NCBI RefSeq assembly: GCF_022748595.1
Contig: NZ_JALDSX010000001.1
Coordinates: 1-64,000 of the forward strand
Direction of reading: 5' to 3'
DNA from: Brevibacterium sp. ZH18
Lineage (GTDB): Bacteria; Actinomycetota; Actinomycetes; Actinomycetales; Brevibacteriaceae
DNA length: 64,000 bases
Of the stretch, positions 1-6,892 are shown piece by piece. How positions within the stretch are numbered: position 1 is the stretch's first letter; the number at the start of each line of letters is the position of its first letter. Both the position numbers and the translations under genes were made by a program. The notes beneath the pieces were generated by a model. It worked only from the letters and a program-made list of their open reading frames with translations, had not been told where the DNA came from and did not search any database.

Positions 1-29
1 CCGCCCCTCCTGCGTTCCCTGCTGAGCCG

Positions 30-1310
30 TCAGCGCGCGACTGCAGCGCTGCGCAGCGCCTCGGGGTTCGTCCTCAGCTCAGCGGCGAGGACCCGGAACA
101 GCTGAGCTCCACGGTCGACGTCGGCAGCGGATTTGCAGAACGAGTACCTGATCGATGTGCGGTATGCCTCATGTGCTGCAGAACCCGGACGGCACAGGGC
201 CGGAACCGGGATGCCGACGAGCGAATACCTGTGCGCCAGCAGATCGTTGAGTTCGAATGCGTCGAGGTCGGTGAGCGCGGAGAAGTCCATGACCGTGAAA
301 TAACCGGCAGCCGGCGTCGACGCGATCGCACCGGGCACCGAACGGCAGGCAGGCACCAGCATCTCGGCGCGTTCGCGCAGCGATTTCCGGTTCTCATCCA
401 CGAAGCTCGGATCCTCGCTGAGCATCCGACCCAGACCCACCTGCATCGGCCCGCTCGCGGTGAAGGTGAGGAACTGCTTGACCGTCTGTATCGCTTCGCG
501 GACCTCGGGCTCGGCGATCACCCAGCCGACCTTCCACCCGGTGGCATTCCACGACTTCCCGGCCGAGGAGACCGTGACGACGCGAGAGGGGTCGGCGATG
601 GCCACGGCCGGCGGTACGTGGGTGCCGCCGTCGAGGACCAGCTGCTCGTAGACTTCGTCCGTGAGCACCCATGCGTCGACGGCGGCAGCGGCCTCGCCGA
701 TTCGCGCCAGATCCTCGGGCGAGAACATGAAGCCCGTCGGGTTGTGTGGCGTGTTGATGAGGATGATCGACGGGGGAGTGGCGGCACCGGTGACTGCCTC
801 GTCGAAGCTCGTCCAATCGGGGGCGAACCCACCATCTGCGGTGGGCATGATCGGCACTGTTCTCAGCTCCCCTCCCGCAGCCGCGACGGCAGCCGGATAG
901 GAGTCGTAGAAAGGCTCGAAGGTCAACAGGCTGCCACCGCGCGGCAGGAGAGCCAGAATCGCGGCAGTCAGGCCCTCTGTGGCCCCGCACGTGTAGAGCA
1001 CCTGCTCGGGACGGACCTCCTGGCCGAAGTCGCGTCGGCGCTGCTTCGCAACGGCATCGAGCAGCGCCGGGAAGCCCTGCCCGGGGGCATATTGGTTGAA
1101 GCCCTCCCGCATGGCCTGGGCGGCCGCGTCGATGAGAGCAGCCGGAGGTTCGGTGCCCGGCGCTCCCTGCCCGAGGTTGACGGCTCCGATCTGCGCCGCG
1201 AGTTTGGTCATCTGTCCGTAGATGGTCTCGCCGATCGTTCCGTCAGCATTGACCAGGCCCGCCGCATCGGCCATCTGATGCCACAGATCCGCACGCATCA
1301 CATCAGGCAT
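30..1310 (-). CDS. PLP-dependent class I/II aminotransferase
   Basis: A 426-residue fold-type I aminotransferase. Visible motifs are TPHNPTG (about 187-193), TDEVY (217-221) and SAGKSWNATGWK, in which Lys252 should form the Schiff base with PLP. The nearest families known to me are N-succinyldiaminopimelate aminotransferase (DapC-like) and kynurenine/methionine aminotransferases; the substrate cannot be read from the sequence. The ATG start follows an AAGGGG ribosome-binding site about 6 bases upstream. It is the last gene of the minus-strand series aroA-rsgA-hisN, 46 bases after hisN, so it is probably cotranscribed. Family is certain, substrate is not. Confidence 0.9.
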   Translation of the reverse strand: MPDVMRADLWHQMADAAGLVNADGTIGETIYGQMTKLAAQIGAVNLGQGAPGTEPPAALIDAAAQAMREGFNQYAPGQGFPALLDAVAKQRRRDFGQEVRPEQVLYTCGATEGLTAAILALLPRGGSLLTFEPFYDSYPAAVAAAGGELRTVPIMPTADGGFAPDWTSFDEAVTGAATPPSIILINTPHNPTGFMFSPEDLARIGEAAAAVDAWVLTDEVYEQLVLDGGTHVPPAVAIADPSRVVTVSSAGKSWNATGWKVGWVIAEPEVREAIQTVKQFLTFTASGPMQVGLGRMLSEDPSFVDENRKSLRERAEMLVPACRSVPGAIASTPAAGYFTVMDFSALTDLDAFELNDLLAHRYSLVGIPVPALCRPGSAAHEAYRTSIRYSFCKSAADVDRGAQLFRVLAAELRTNPEALRSAAVAR

Positions 1311-1356
1311 GTCGAGCCCCTTCTCCGAGAAATTCCCTGTTCATCGTTGCCGTCTC

Positions 1357-2151
1357 TCAGGTGCCGAGATTCGGCGGCGCGACCCGCCCCAAACGGTCGA
1401 GCACCGAGTCGTGGAGCCGCGAATTCGTGGCGACCGCGTTTCCGCCGAAAGGTCCCGGAACTCCGGCTGTATTCGTGAACGAGCCCCCGGCTTCGAGGAC
1501 GATAGGGGCAAGCGCGCCCATATCGTAGAGTTCGAGTTCCGGTTCGCAGGCGATGTCGACGGCTCCTTCGGCGACCAGCATGTACGAATAGAAGTCGCCG
1601 TAGCCTCGCGTACGCCACAGCGCATCGCACAGACCGATGAATTCCTCGCGGATGCCCAGGTCCTTCCAGCCGCCCAACGAGGCGTAGGACAGGGACGCAT
1701 CACCGAGGTCGTCGACGTCGGAGACCCGCAGCTGAGTCGGTGCCCCGCCCAGCGCCGAGGCGAAGGCTCCGTGACCGATCTGCGCCCACCAGCGTCGGCC
1801 CAAAGCTGGCGCCGAGACCACACCGAGGATCGGCGTCTGCCCGTCGTAGAGGGAAATGAGCGTAGCCCAGATCGGGACTCCGCGGACGAAGTTCTTCGTG
1901 CCGTCGATAGGATCGACGATCCACCGCCTCGGCGAGGTGCCGTGCGATCCGAACTCCTCACCCAGGACGCTGTCCTCTGGGCGCGAAGCAGAGAGCCGAT
2001 CCATGATGGCGGCTTCGACGGCACGGTCGCATTCGGTGACGGGGGTGAGGTCGGGCTTCGTCTCGACGGCGAAGTCCTGTGCGATGAAGTGCCGGTGACT
2101 GATGGAGTCCGCGAGGTCGGCGAGTTCGATCGCCAGATCGAGGTCGTTCAT
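1357..2151 (-). CDS. hisN: Histidinol-phosphatase of the inositol monophosphatase family
   Basis: A 264-residue member of the IMPase superfamily. The metal-binding signatures are GEEFG (64-68), WIVDPIDGTKNF (77-88) and LYDMGALAPIVLEAGG (about 208-223, second metal-site Asp210). Actinobacteria use an IMPase-type HisN for the penultimate step of histidine synthesis, converting L-histidinol phosphate to L-histidinol, and this branch commonly lies near aroA/rsgA. An inositol-1-phosphatase role cannot be excluded by sequence alone. The gene begins 9 bases after rsgA ends, which supports cotranscription. Confidence 0.82.
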   Translation of the reverse strand: MNDLDLAIELADLADSISHRHFIAQDFAVETKPDLTPVTECDRAVEAAIMDRLSASRPEDSVLGEEFGSHGTSPRRWIVDPIDGTKNFVRGVPIWATLISLYDGQTPILGVVSAPALGRRWWAQIGHGAFASALGGAPTQLRVSDVDDLGDASLSYASLGGWKDLGIREEFIGLCDALWRTRGYGDFYSYMLVAEGAVDIACEPELELYDMGALAPIVLEAGGSFTNTAGVPGPFGGNAVATNSRLHDSVLDRLGRVAPPNLGT

Positions 2152-2160
2152 GCCTCCACC

Positions 2161-3165
2161 TTATCCAGTCTTGGGCAGCAGCCTGCGCAGGGATTCCAAT
2201 CGTGAGACTCCACCCGGCCCGGCCTGGCCCTCAGCAACCCAGGCGTCGAGGCGGCACCCGGGGGCGCCGGCCTGATGCGTGCAGCCGCGGGGGCAGTCGG
2301 CGGTGGCCTCGACGAGCTCCGGGAACGCGGAGATGAGCGTCTCGCGGTCGACGTGTGCCAGTCCGAAGCTGCGCACGCCCGGGGTGTCGACGAGCCAGCC
2401 GCCGCCGTCGAGGGGCAGACAGATCGCCGAGGAAGAGGTGTGCCGTCCCCGGCCGGTGACGTCGTTGACGTGTCCGGTGGCCCGGTGGGCCCGGGGCACC
2501 AGTGCGTTCATCAGGGTCGACTTGCCGACCCCCGAGTGTCCGACGAGGACGCTGAGATGGCCCCGCAACCGGTCGAAGACAGGTGCATCGGTCAGTGTTC
2601 CGTCGGGCTGGAGCCCTGAGGAGATGATCTCGACACCGGTGGCCGAGAACCGTTCGACGATGTCGTCGGCGGGCCGCAGATCGGTCTTCGTGACGATGAG
2701 CAGGGGAGTGACGTCGGCGTCGAAGGCCGCTGTGAGTGCGCGGTCGATGAGCCCGAATGACGGTTCGGGGTCCTCAGTCGCGGTGACGATGCCCATCACG
2801 TCGACATTGGCGACGATGACCCGTTCGGTCGGGTCGGTGTCGTCTGCGCTGCGTCGCAGCAGAGTGCGACGCTCGGTGATCTCGACGAGTCGGGCCAAAG
2901 TGTCTTTCCCGCCCGAGGTGTCCCCGACGAGTTTGACGATGTCGCCGGGCACGACCGCATCCTTGCGCAGATGGGATGCCCGCACGGCGGTGATCGAGCC
3001 AGTGCCGGAACCGTCGGTCAGGGCTACGCGGTAGCGGCCGCGGTCAACGGCGGTGACGAGTCCGTCGACCGCGGCATCGTGGTTCGGGCGGTTCTTCGTT
3101 CGCGGGCGCGAGCCGCGCTTGTTGGGACGAGGCCGGTAGTCTTCGTCGCGGTAGACGCGGGTCAT
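2161..3165 (-). CDS. rsgA: Ribosome small subunit-dependent GTPase A
   Basis: A 334-residue circularly permuted GTPase that acts in late 30S subunit maturation. The order is an N-terminal OB-like region (about 35-100), then G4 TKTD (159-162), G1 GHSGVGKST (209-217) and G3 DTPG (260-263). A C-terminal zinc knuckle follows with Cys291, Cys295, His297 and Cys304. The G4-G1-G3 order is diagnostic of the RsgA/YjeQ family. A basic N-terminal extension of about 30 residues precedes the OB region. Its ATG lies one base after the aroA stop codon, so translation is probably coupled. Confidence 0.95.
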   Translation of the reverse strand: MTRVYRDEDYRPRPNKRGSRPRTKNRPNHDAAVDGLVTAVDRGRYRVALTDGSGTGSITAVRASHLRKDAVVPGDIVKLVGDTSGGKDTLARLVEITERRTLLRRSADDTDPTERVIVANVDVMGIVTATEDPEPSFGLIDRALTAAFDADVTPLLIVTKTDLRPADDIVERFSATGVEIISSGLQPDGTLTDAPVFDRLRGHLSVLVGHSGVGKSTLMNALVPRAHRATGHVNDVTGRGRHTSSSAICLPLDGGGWLVDTPGVRSFGLAHVDRETLISAFPELVEATADCPRGCTHQAGAPGCRLDAWVAEGQAGPGGVSRLESLRRLLPKTG

Positions 3166-3166
3166 C

Positions 3167-4498
3167 TCAGGCTCCGGGACTCAGCATGGCTTCCCACAGC
3201 TGAGTGAATTCGGGCAGCGTCTTGGCCACGGTGTCGGCATTCTCAATGACCAGACCTTCGGTCCGCAGGGCGAGGATCGCACCGGCCATGACCATCCGAT
3301 GGTCGTTGTACGTGTGCCACATGCCGGGTCCCGGACGTGAGCCCGTGATTGTGAGAGCCGTGGGATGCTCCTCGACCTCGACGCCGATGGCGCTGAGTTC
3401 GCGGTGCAGAGCAGCGAGGCGGTCGGTCTCATGGCCGCGGAGGTGGCCGATGCCATGCAGGTGCGATGTGCCTTCGGCCAGAGCTGCCAGAGCCGCGACG
3501 ACGGGAGTGAGCTCGCCGATCGCAGACAGATCGAGGTCGACTGCGCGCAGTGCACGCGGTCCCTGGACGTGCAGACCGTCGCGGTCGAGTCTGACCTCGG
3601 CACCGAAGGCCTCGGCGATGGCGCGGAAGCCGTCACCTGCCTGGGTGGTGTGCACGGGCCAGTCGAGGACGGTGACGTCACCGCCGGTGGCCACCGCGGC
3701 AGCGGCGAACGCGGCCGCATTCGAGAGATCGGGTTCGACGAGGACGTCGAGACCGCGGGGCAGTCCCGGTTCGACGATCCAGTGCTCGGGTTCGGGCTCG
3801 GTGACGTCAACACCGGCATCTGCGAGGACTTCGAGCGTCATGTCGACGTGGGCACGACTGGGCACCGGCTCACCTTGGTTGACCAGTTCGATGCCCAACG
3901 GCATCACCGGTGCGGCCAGGAGCAGTCCCGAGACGAACTGGCTCGAAGCGCTGGCATCGATGGCGAGGTGACCCCCGCGCAGCGAGGAATCCGCGTGGAT
4001 CGTCATCGGCAGCAAGCCCTCTGCCGAGGTGATGGAGGCACCGAGGCGAGTGAGCGCATCGATGGTGACCGACATCGGGCGCACGCGGGCCTGTTCGTCG
4101 CCATCGAGGATGACCTCGCGTCCGGTGGCGGCGGCCAGCGGGGGAACGAAGCGCATGACCGTGCCGGCGAGACCGCAGTCGATGACGACGGGTGCGGCGT
4201 TCGTCGCCGCGGAGAAGTCGATGGGTGTGATGAGGAGGTCGCCGTTGTCTGCTTCTTCGATGACGGTGCCGAGGGCACGCAGCGCATCGATCATCAGCAG
4301 AGTGTCGCGACTGCGCAGCCAACCGCGCAGCACCGAATCGGACTCAGCCAGTGCCGCGAGGATGAGGTATCGATTGGTCAGGGATTTGGATCCGGGAACA
4401 CTGGCATGGGCAGTCACGCCGGAACCGGCGACCGGCGCAAGCCAGTCGCCGGTCACGGGGACAGCGGACGCGGGTGTATCAGTCAACGCCAAGTGCAC
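3167..4498 (-). CDS. aroA: 3-phosphoshikimate 1-carboxyvinyltransferase (EPSP synthase)
   Basis: A 443-residue enzyme that joins shikimate-3-phosphate and phosphoenolpyruvate in the sixth step of the shikimate pathway, in the cytosol. Family signatures are PGSKSLTNR (35-43), RMVMAG in the NDHRM region near the C-terminus, and the closing LPEFTQLWE. Length is normal for actinobacterial AroA. The 5' end overlaps the doxX-like gene by 20 bases. The chosen ATG gives an N-terminal extension of about 20 residues before the conserved domain, so a later start is possible. Confidence 0.95.
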   Translation of the reverse strand: MHLALTDTPASAVPVTGDWLAPVAGSGVTAHASVPGSKSLTNRYLILAALAESDSVLRGWLRSRDTLLMIDALRALGTVIEEADNGDLLITPIDFSAATNAAPVVIDCGLAGTVMRFVPPLAAATGREVILDGDEQARVRPMSVTIDALTRLGASITSAEGLLPMTIHADSSLRGGHLAIDASASSQFVSGLLLAAPVMPLGIELVNQGEPVPSRAHVDMTLEVLADAGVDVTEPEPEHWIVEPGLPRGLDVLVEPDLSNAAAFAAAAVATGGDVTVLDWPVHTTQAGDGFRAIAEAFGAEVRLDRDGLHVQGPRALRAVDLDLSAIGELTPVVAALAALAEGTSHLHGIGHLRGHETDRLAALHRELSAIGVEVEEHPTALTITGSRPGPGMWHTYNDHRMVMAGAILALRTEGLVIENADTVAKTLPEFTQLWEAMLSPGA

Positions 4499-4976
4499 TC
4501 AGTGCCTGTTTAGAGGTGTCCTCGACAGTGGTCCACAGATCTTCTGCGGCATGCTGCGTGCGCCACCACAGACCGGGCTTGCCGGCCGTGTCGACGCTGG
4601 CGAGCAGGGCGCCGCCGAGCATCGAGGTGCGGATCAGCGTGCGTTCGGTGCGATCGCGCTTCTCCTCCTTCGACGTCGCCTTGTCTCCGGCGATGCGTTC
4701 GCCGACGGTGTCGAGGAGGTAGGTGCCGACGAGGATCGTGGCGCTCAGTCGTGGGAAGCGACCGATGGCCAGCAGCGATCCGGCGGCGATCTGTGCCGCA
4801 CCGGTGGCCCGAGCCAAGGTCGGAGCGTCGATGGGGATATCGACCTGCTTGCGAGCGAGGGTGAGCAGCGGGCCGATTGTGGCGGCAGCTGCTTCCGGTC
4901 GGCGCAGACGGTCGACGCCGTTGCTGATGTAGCCTGCGGCCAGCATGGGCCGTGCGAGGAATCTGATTGGAGACAC
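4479..4976 (-). CDS. DoxX family membrane protein
   Basis: A 165-residue small membrane protein. It begins with SPIRFLARPMLAAGYISNGVD, typical of actinobacterial DoxX-family proteins, and has hydrophobic segments around residues 5-20, 60-75, 77-93 and 115-130, with a charged stretch (about 97-112) between the last two. Members have been linked to membrane-associated redox homeostasis in mycobacteria; no biochemical role can be read here. It is the first gene of the minus-strand cluster, divergent from sigR, and its 3' end overlaps aroA by 20 bases. This pairing with sigR may reflect shared stress control, but I see no SigR-type site facing this gene. Confidence 0.8.
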   Translation of the reverse strand: MSPIRFLARPMLAAGYISNGVDRLRRPEAAAATIGPLLTLARKQVDIPIDAPTLARATGAAQIAAGSLLAIGRFPRLSATILVGTYLLDTVGERIAGDKATSKEEKRDRTERTLIRTSMLGGALLASVDTAGKPGLWWRTQHAAEDLWTTVEDTSKQALSALGVD

Positions 4977-5028
4977 TGTGGTCCTTCCTACGTGTCGGGC
5001 ATCTCACTGGCAAGCATAACTGCTGTGC

Positions 5029-5056
5029 GGGAATAGTGGGGCACCGGTGAGGTGTT
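5029..5056 (+). promoter_or_regulatory. Candidate SigR-type promoter (GGGAAT-N19-GTT)
   Basis: GGGAAT at 5029-5034 and GTT at 5054-5056 are separated by 19 bases. This matches the consensus recalled for SigR/SigH-dependent promoters (GGAAT, 18-19 bases, GTT). It lies about 60 bases before the sigR start, consistent with positive autoregulation. The match is by eye only. Confidence 0.6.
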
Positions 5057-5117
5057 GGAATCAGTAATGCGCGTCGAGGGTGTGACCCTGCGACGCTGAG
5101 TCGATTGGCAGAAGGAG

Positions 5118-5780
5118 ATGTCTGTGAACGCCACTGCCGTCCTGGAGAGAACGGGCGTACCATTGACTACGATGACCGAATCAGTCAAAGAAGTCCCCGA
5201 GACGAAGGCCGAGCGTTCGGCCCGTTTCGAGCGTGACGCTCTGGAGTACCTCAATCAGCTCTATGCGGCTGCTCTGCGGATGACCCGTAACCCAGCAGAC
5301 GCCGAGGACCTTGTGCAAGAGGCCTATGCGAAGGCCTACGCCGCCTTCCACCAGTACACGCCCGGGACCAACCTCAAGGCGTGGCTCTACCGGATTCTGA
5401 CGAACACCTTCATCAACAACTATCGGAAGAAGCAGCGCCAGCCGCAGCAGCACGGCAGCGAGGACATCGAAGACTGGCAGATAGCCCAGGCGGACAGCCA
5501 CTCGTCCTCCGGCGGCCGTTCAGCCGAACTCGAGGCACTCGATCATCTGCCCGACTCGGACGTCAAGGACGCTTTGTCAGCGCTTCCCGAAGACTTCCGG
5601 ATGGTGGTCTACTACGCCGATGTCGAAGGCCTTCCGTACAAGGAGATCGCCGAGATCATGGAGACGCCGATCGGCACCGTGATGTCGCGTCTGCACCGGG
5701 GGCGACGTCAGCTGCGCGACATGTTGGCCGACTATGCCGCCGACCGCGGCTTCTCCACAGCGAAGGGAGGCGCGAAGTGA
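5118..5780 (+). CDS. sigR: ECF RNA polymerase sigma factor SigR/SigH, thiol-oxidative stress
   Basis: A 220-residue group IV sigma factor. Region 2 spans about residues 30-100 ([36 protein letters not shown]) and region 4 about 150-210 ([36 protein letters not shown]). Wording is very close to mycobacterial SigH and Streptomyces SigR, which direct thioredoxin, mycothiol and protein-quality genes after disulfide stress. The start is ambiguous: the AAGGAG at 5112-5117 touches the ATG at 5118 but sits 6 bases from an in-frame GTG at 5124, which I think more likely; an ATG at 5169 would give a shorter form. The gene overlaps rsrA by 4 bases. Confidence 0.95.
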   Translation: MSVNATAVLERTGVPLTTMTESVKEVPETKAERSARFERDALEYLNQLYAAALRMTRNPADAEDLVQEAYAKAYAAFHQYTPGTNLKAWLYRILTNTFINNYRKKQRQPQQHGSEDIEDWQIAQADSHSSSGGRSAELEALDHLPDSDVKDALSALPEDFRMVVYYADVEGLPYKEIAEIMETPIGTVMSRLHRGRRQLRDMLADYAADRGFSTAKGGAK

Positions 5781-6052
5781 ACGGCGAAGACTGCTGCGAA
5801 AGCGTCCGCGCGGAATCTCTCACCCGCATCTACCACTACCTTGACGGGGAGCTGACGACGACGGAGATCCGTGAGATCTCGGTCCATCTCGACAACTGCC
5901 CATCGTGCCATGACGAATACGAGATCGAAGCCCTGCTCAAGGAGCTCGTGCGTCGGTCCTGCAGTCGCGAACAGGCCCCGATGGGTCTGCGCGAGAAGAT
6001 CCGTCAGCGGATCGCCCGCGAACCAAACGTCGGACCTGCCACCGGGCTCTGA
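5777..6052 (+). CDS. rsrA: Mycothiol-system anti-sigma-R factor
   Basis: A 91-residue zinc-binding anti-sigma factor that sequesters SigR until its cysteines are oxidised. The HLDNCPSC stretch gives the defining His-x3-Cys-x2-Cys motif of ZAS proteins, and a Cys-Cys pair near the N-terminus (GEDCCESV) supplies the additional redox ligands. The GTG start overlaps the sigR stop codon (GTGA), so the two proteins are probably made in a fixed ratio. Genomic position and motif together make this assignment firm. Confidence 0.93.
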   Translation: MNGEDCCESVRAESLTRIYHYLDGELTTTEIREISVHLDNCPSCHDEYEIEALLKELVRRSCSREQAPMGLREKIRQRIAREPNVGPATGL

Positions 6053-6070
6053 GAGCCGTATACAGACGAA

Positions 6071-6110
6071 GAAGAGGGCGGGAAGAGTTTTCACTCTTCC
6101 CGCCCTCTTC
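6071..6110. terminator. Bidirectional terminator between rsrA and the bL37 gene
   Basis: A perfect 18-bp inverted repeat (6071-6088 with 6093-6110) with a 4-base TTTC loop. It is flanked by A-rich sequence on the left and pyrimidine-rich sequence on the right, so it can terminate the converging transcripts from both sides. Confidence 0.85.
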
Positions 6111-6134
6111 TCTCACACTGAGGGTCTCAGTGCA

Positions 6135-6209
6135 TCAGCTGTTCGGACGATTGCCGTGGTTCGCATTACGGCGTTTGCGATCGCGACGTTTGCGGCCTCG
6201 CTTGCTCAT
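6135..6209 (-). CDS. 50S ribosomal protein bL37 (24 residues, AURKAIP1/COX24-like)
   Basis: A 24-codon gene starting at an ATG (6207-6209) with an AGGAGG ribosome-binding site at 6216-6221, 6 bases away. The product begins MSKRGRKRRDRKRR and ends NHGNRPNS. It has 12 Arg/Lys residues and closely resembles the 24-residue bL37 seen in the Mycobacterium smegmatis ribosome. Its assignment rests on the recalled mycobacterial sequence, the perfect length and the strong ribosome-binding site. It converges with sigR-rsrA across a shared terminator. Confidence 0.88.
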   Translation of the reverse strand: MSKRGRKRRDRKRRNANHGNRPNS

Positions 6210-6277
6210 AGCAGTCCTCCTTCAATAGACGGTTCATTCTTTCATGTTCACAGAGTCAGGGCAAAGTATCGCCGTGC

Positions 6278-6892
6278 TCAGCTGTCGCCCAGGACGTCCT
6301 GGACACCGAGCCACGGGAACCAACCCCGGTGGAGCACCAGCCAGGCGAGAAGACCGTAGCCCTCCTGCGCCGGCTGATGATCTCGTGACGACGCGATCTC
6401 CCGTTGCCACACCGGATGTCCGAGCAACGGGGTGAACGTATCGACGTAGGTGATCCCACGGCGTTTGGCGACATCCGAGAAGCTCGTGTTGAGCTCAGCG
6501 ATCGCTCGGTTCCGATCCGAGTTGTACTCGGGCGGAGGGCCGATGACGAAAGCCGAGACCTTACGTGCCAACGCCTCATCGAGGACATTGGCGACGTCGA
6601 GTCGCGCCCTGGCAACCGACCGGCCGGTGTCGAGATCTCCAGACCCCAGAGCCAACACGAGTCGGTTGTCACCGTCCGAGGTGAAGCGCAGCGACGCCTC
6701 GGCGATGGTGCGGGCATGCAGCCCGGCGGAATCCTCGTGGGGGACCGCCAGGGGGAAAACCCGGAGCTCGGGAAGACTCGGCAGCGTTCTGGCAGTGACG
6801 CGGCCAACCCATCCGAGCCCACGCCCGTCGCCGTGACCGGCGACGAGCGGGCCACCGATCACTGCGACGGTCGTCGGGGATTCGGAGCTCAC
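6278..6892 (-). CDS. SGNH/GDSL-hydrolase-like protein with degenerate active site
   Basis: A 204-residue protein read from a GTG at 6892 that overlaps the kgd stop codon (GTGA), hence translationally coupled to kgd. Block I reads VIGGPLVAGHGDG, where a normal family member has Gly-Asp-Ser; no serine occupies the nucleophile position. Block III reads GSGD rather than GxND, and the C-terminal DHQPAQEGY retains a His similar to the block V catalytic His. Related actinobacterial proteins often read GDELVAG at block I, so loss of the serine may be a family trait. I infer a non-hydrolytic or altered role. A longer upstream reading exists but lies inside kgd. Confidence 0.75.
   Translation of the reverse strand: MSSESPTTVAVIGGPLVAGHGDGRGLGWVGRVTARTLPSLPELRVFPLAVPHEDSAGLHARTIAEASLRFTSDGDNRLVLALGSGDLDTGRSVARARLDVANVLDEALARKVSAFVIGPPPEYNSDRNRAIAELNTSFSDVAKRRGITYVDTFTPLLGHPVWQREIASSRDHQPAQEGYGLLAWLVLHRGWFPWLGVQDVLGDS

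Noticed and set aside
171-1478. 435-codon open frame on the plus strand opposite the aminotransferase
   Set aside because: Shadow of a GC-rich gene: the minus strand carries intact PLP-enzyme and IMPase motifs, while this frame has no family features or ribosome-binding site.
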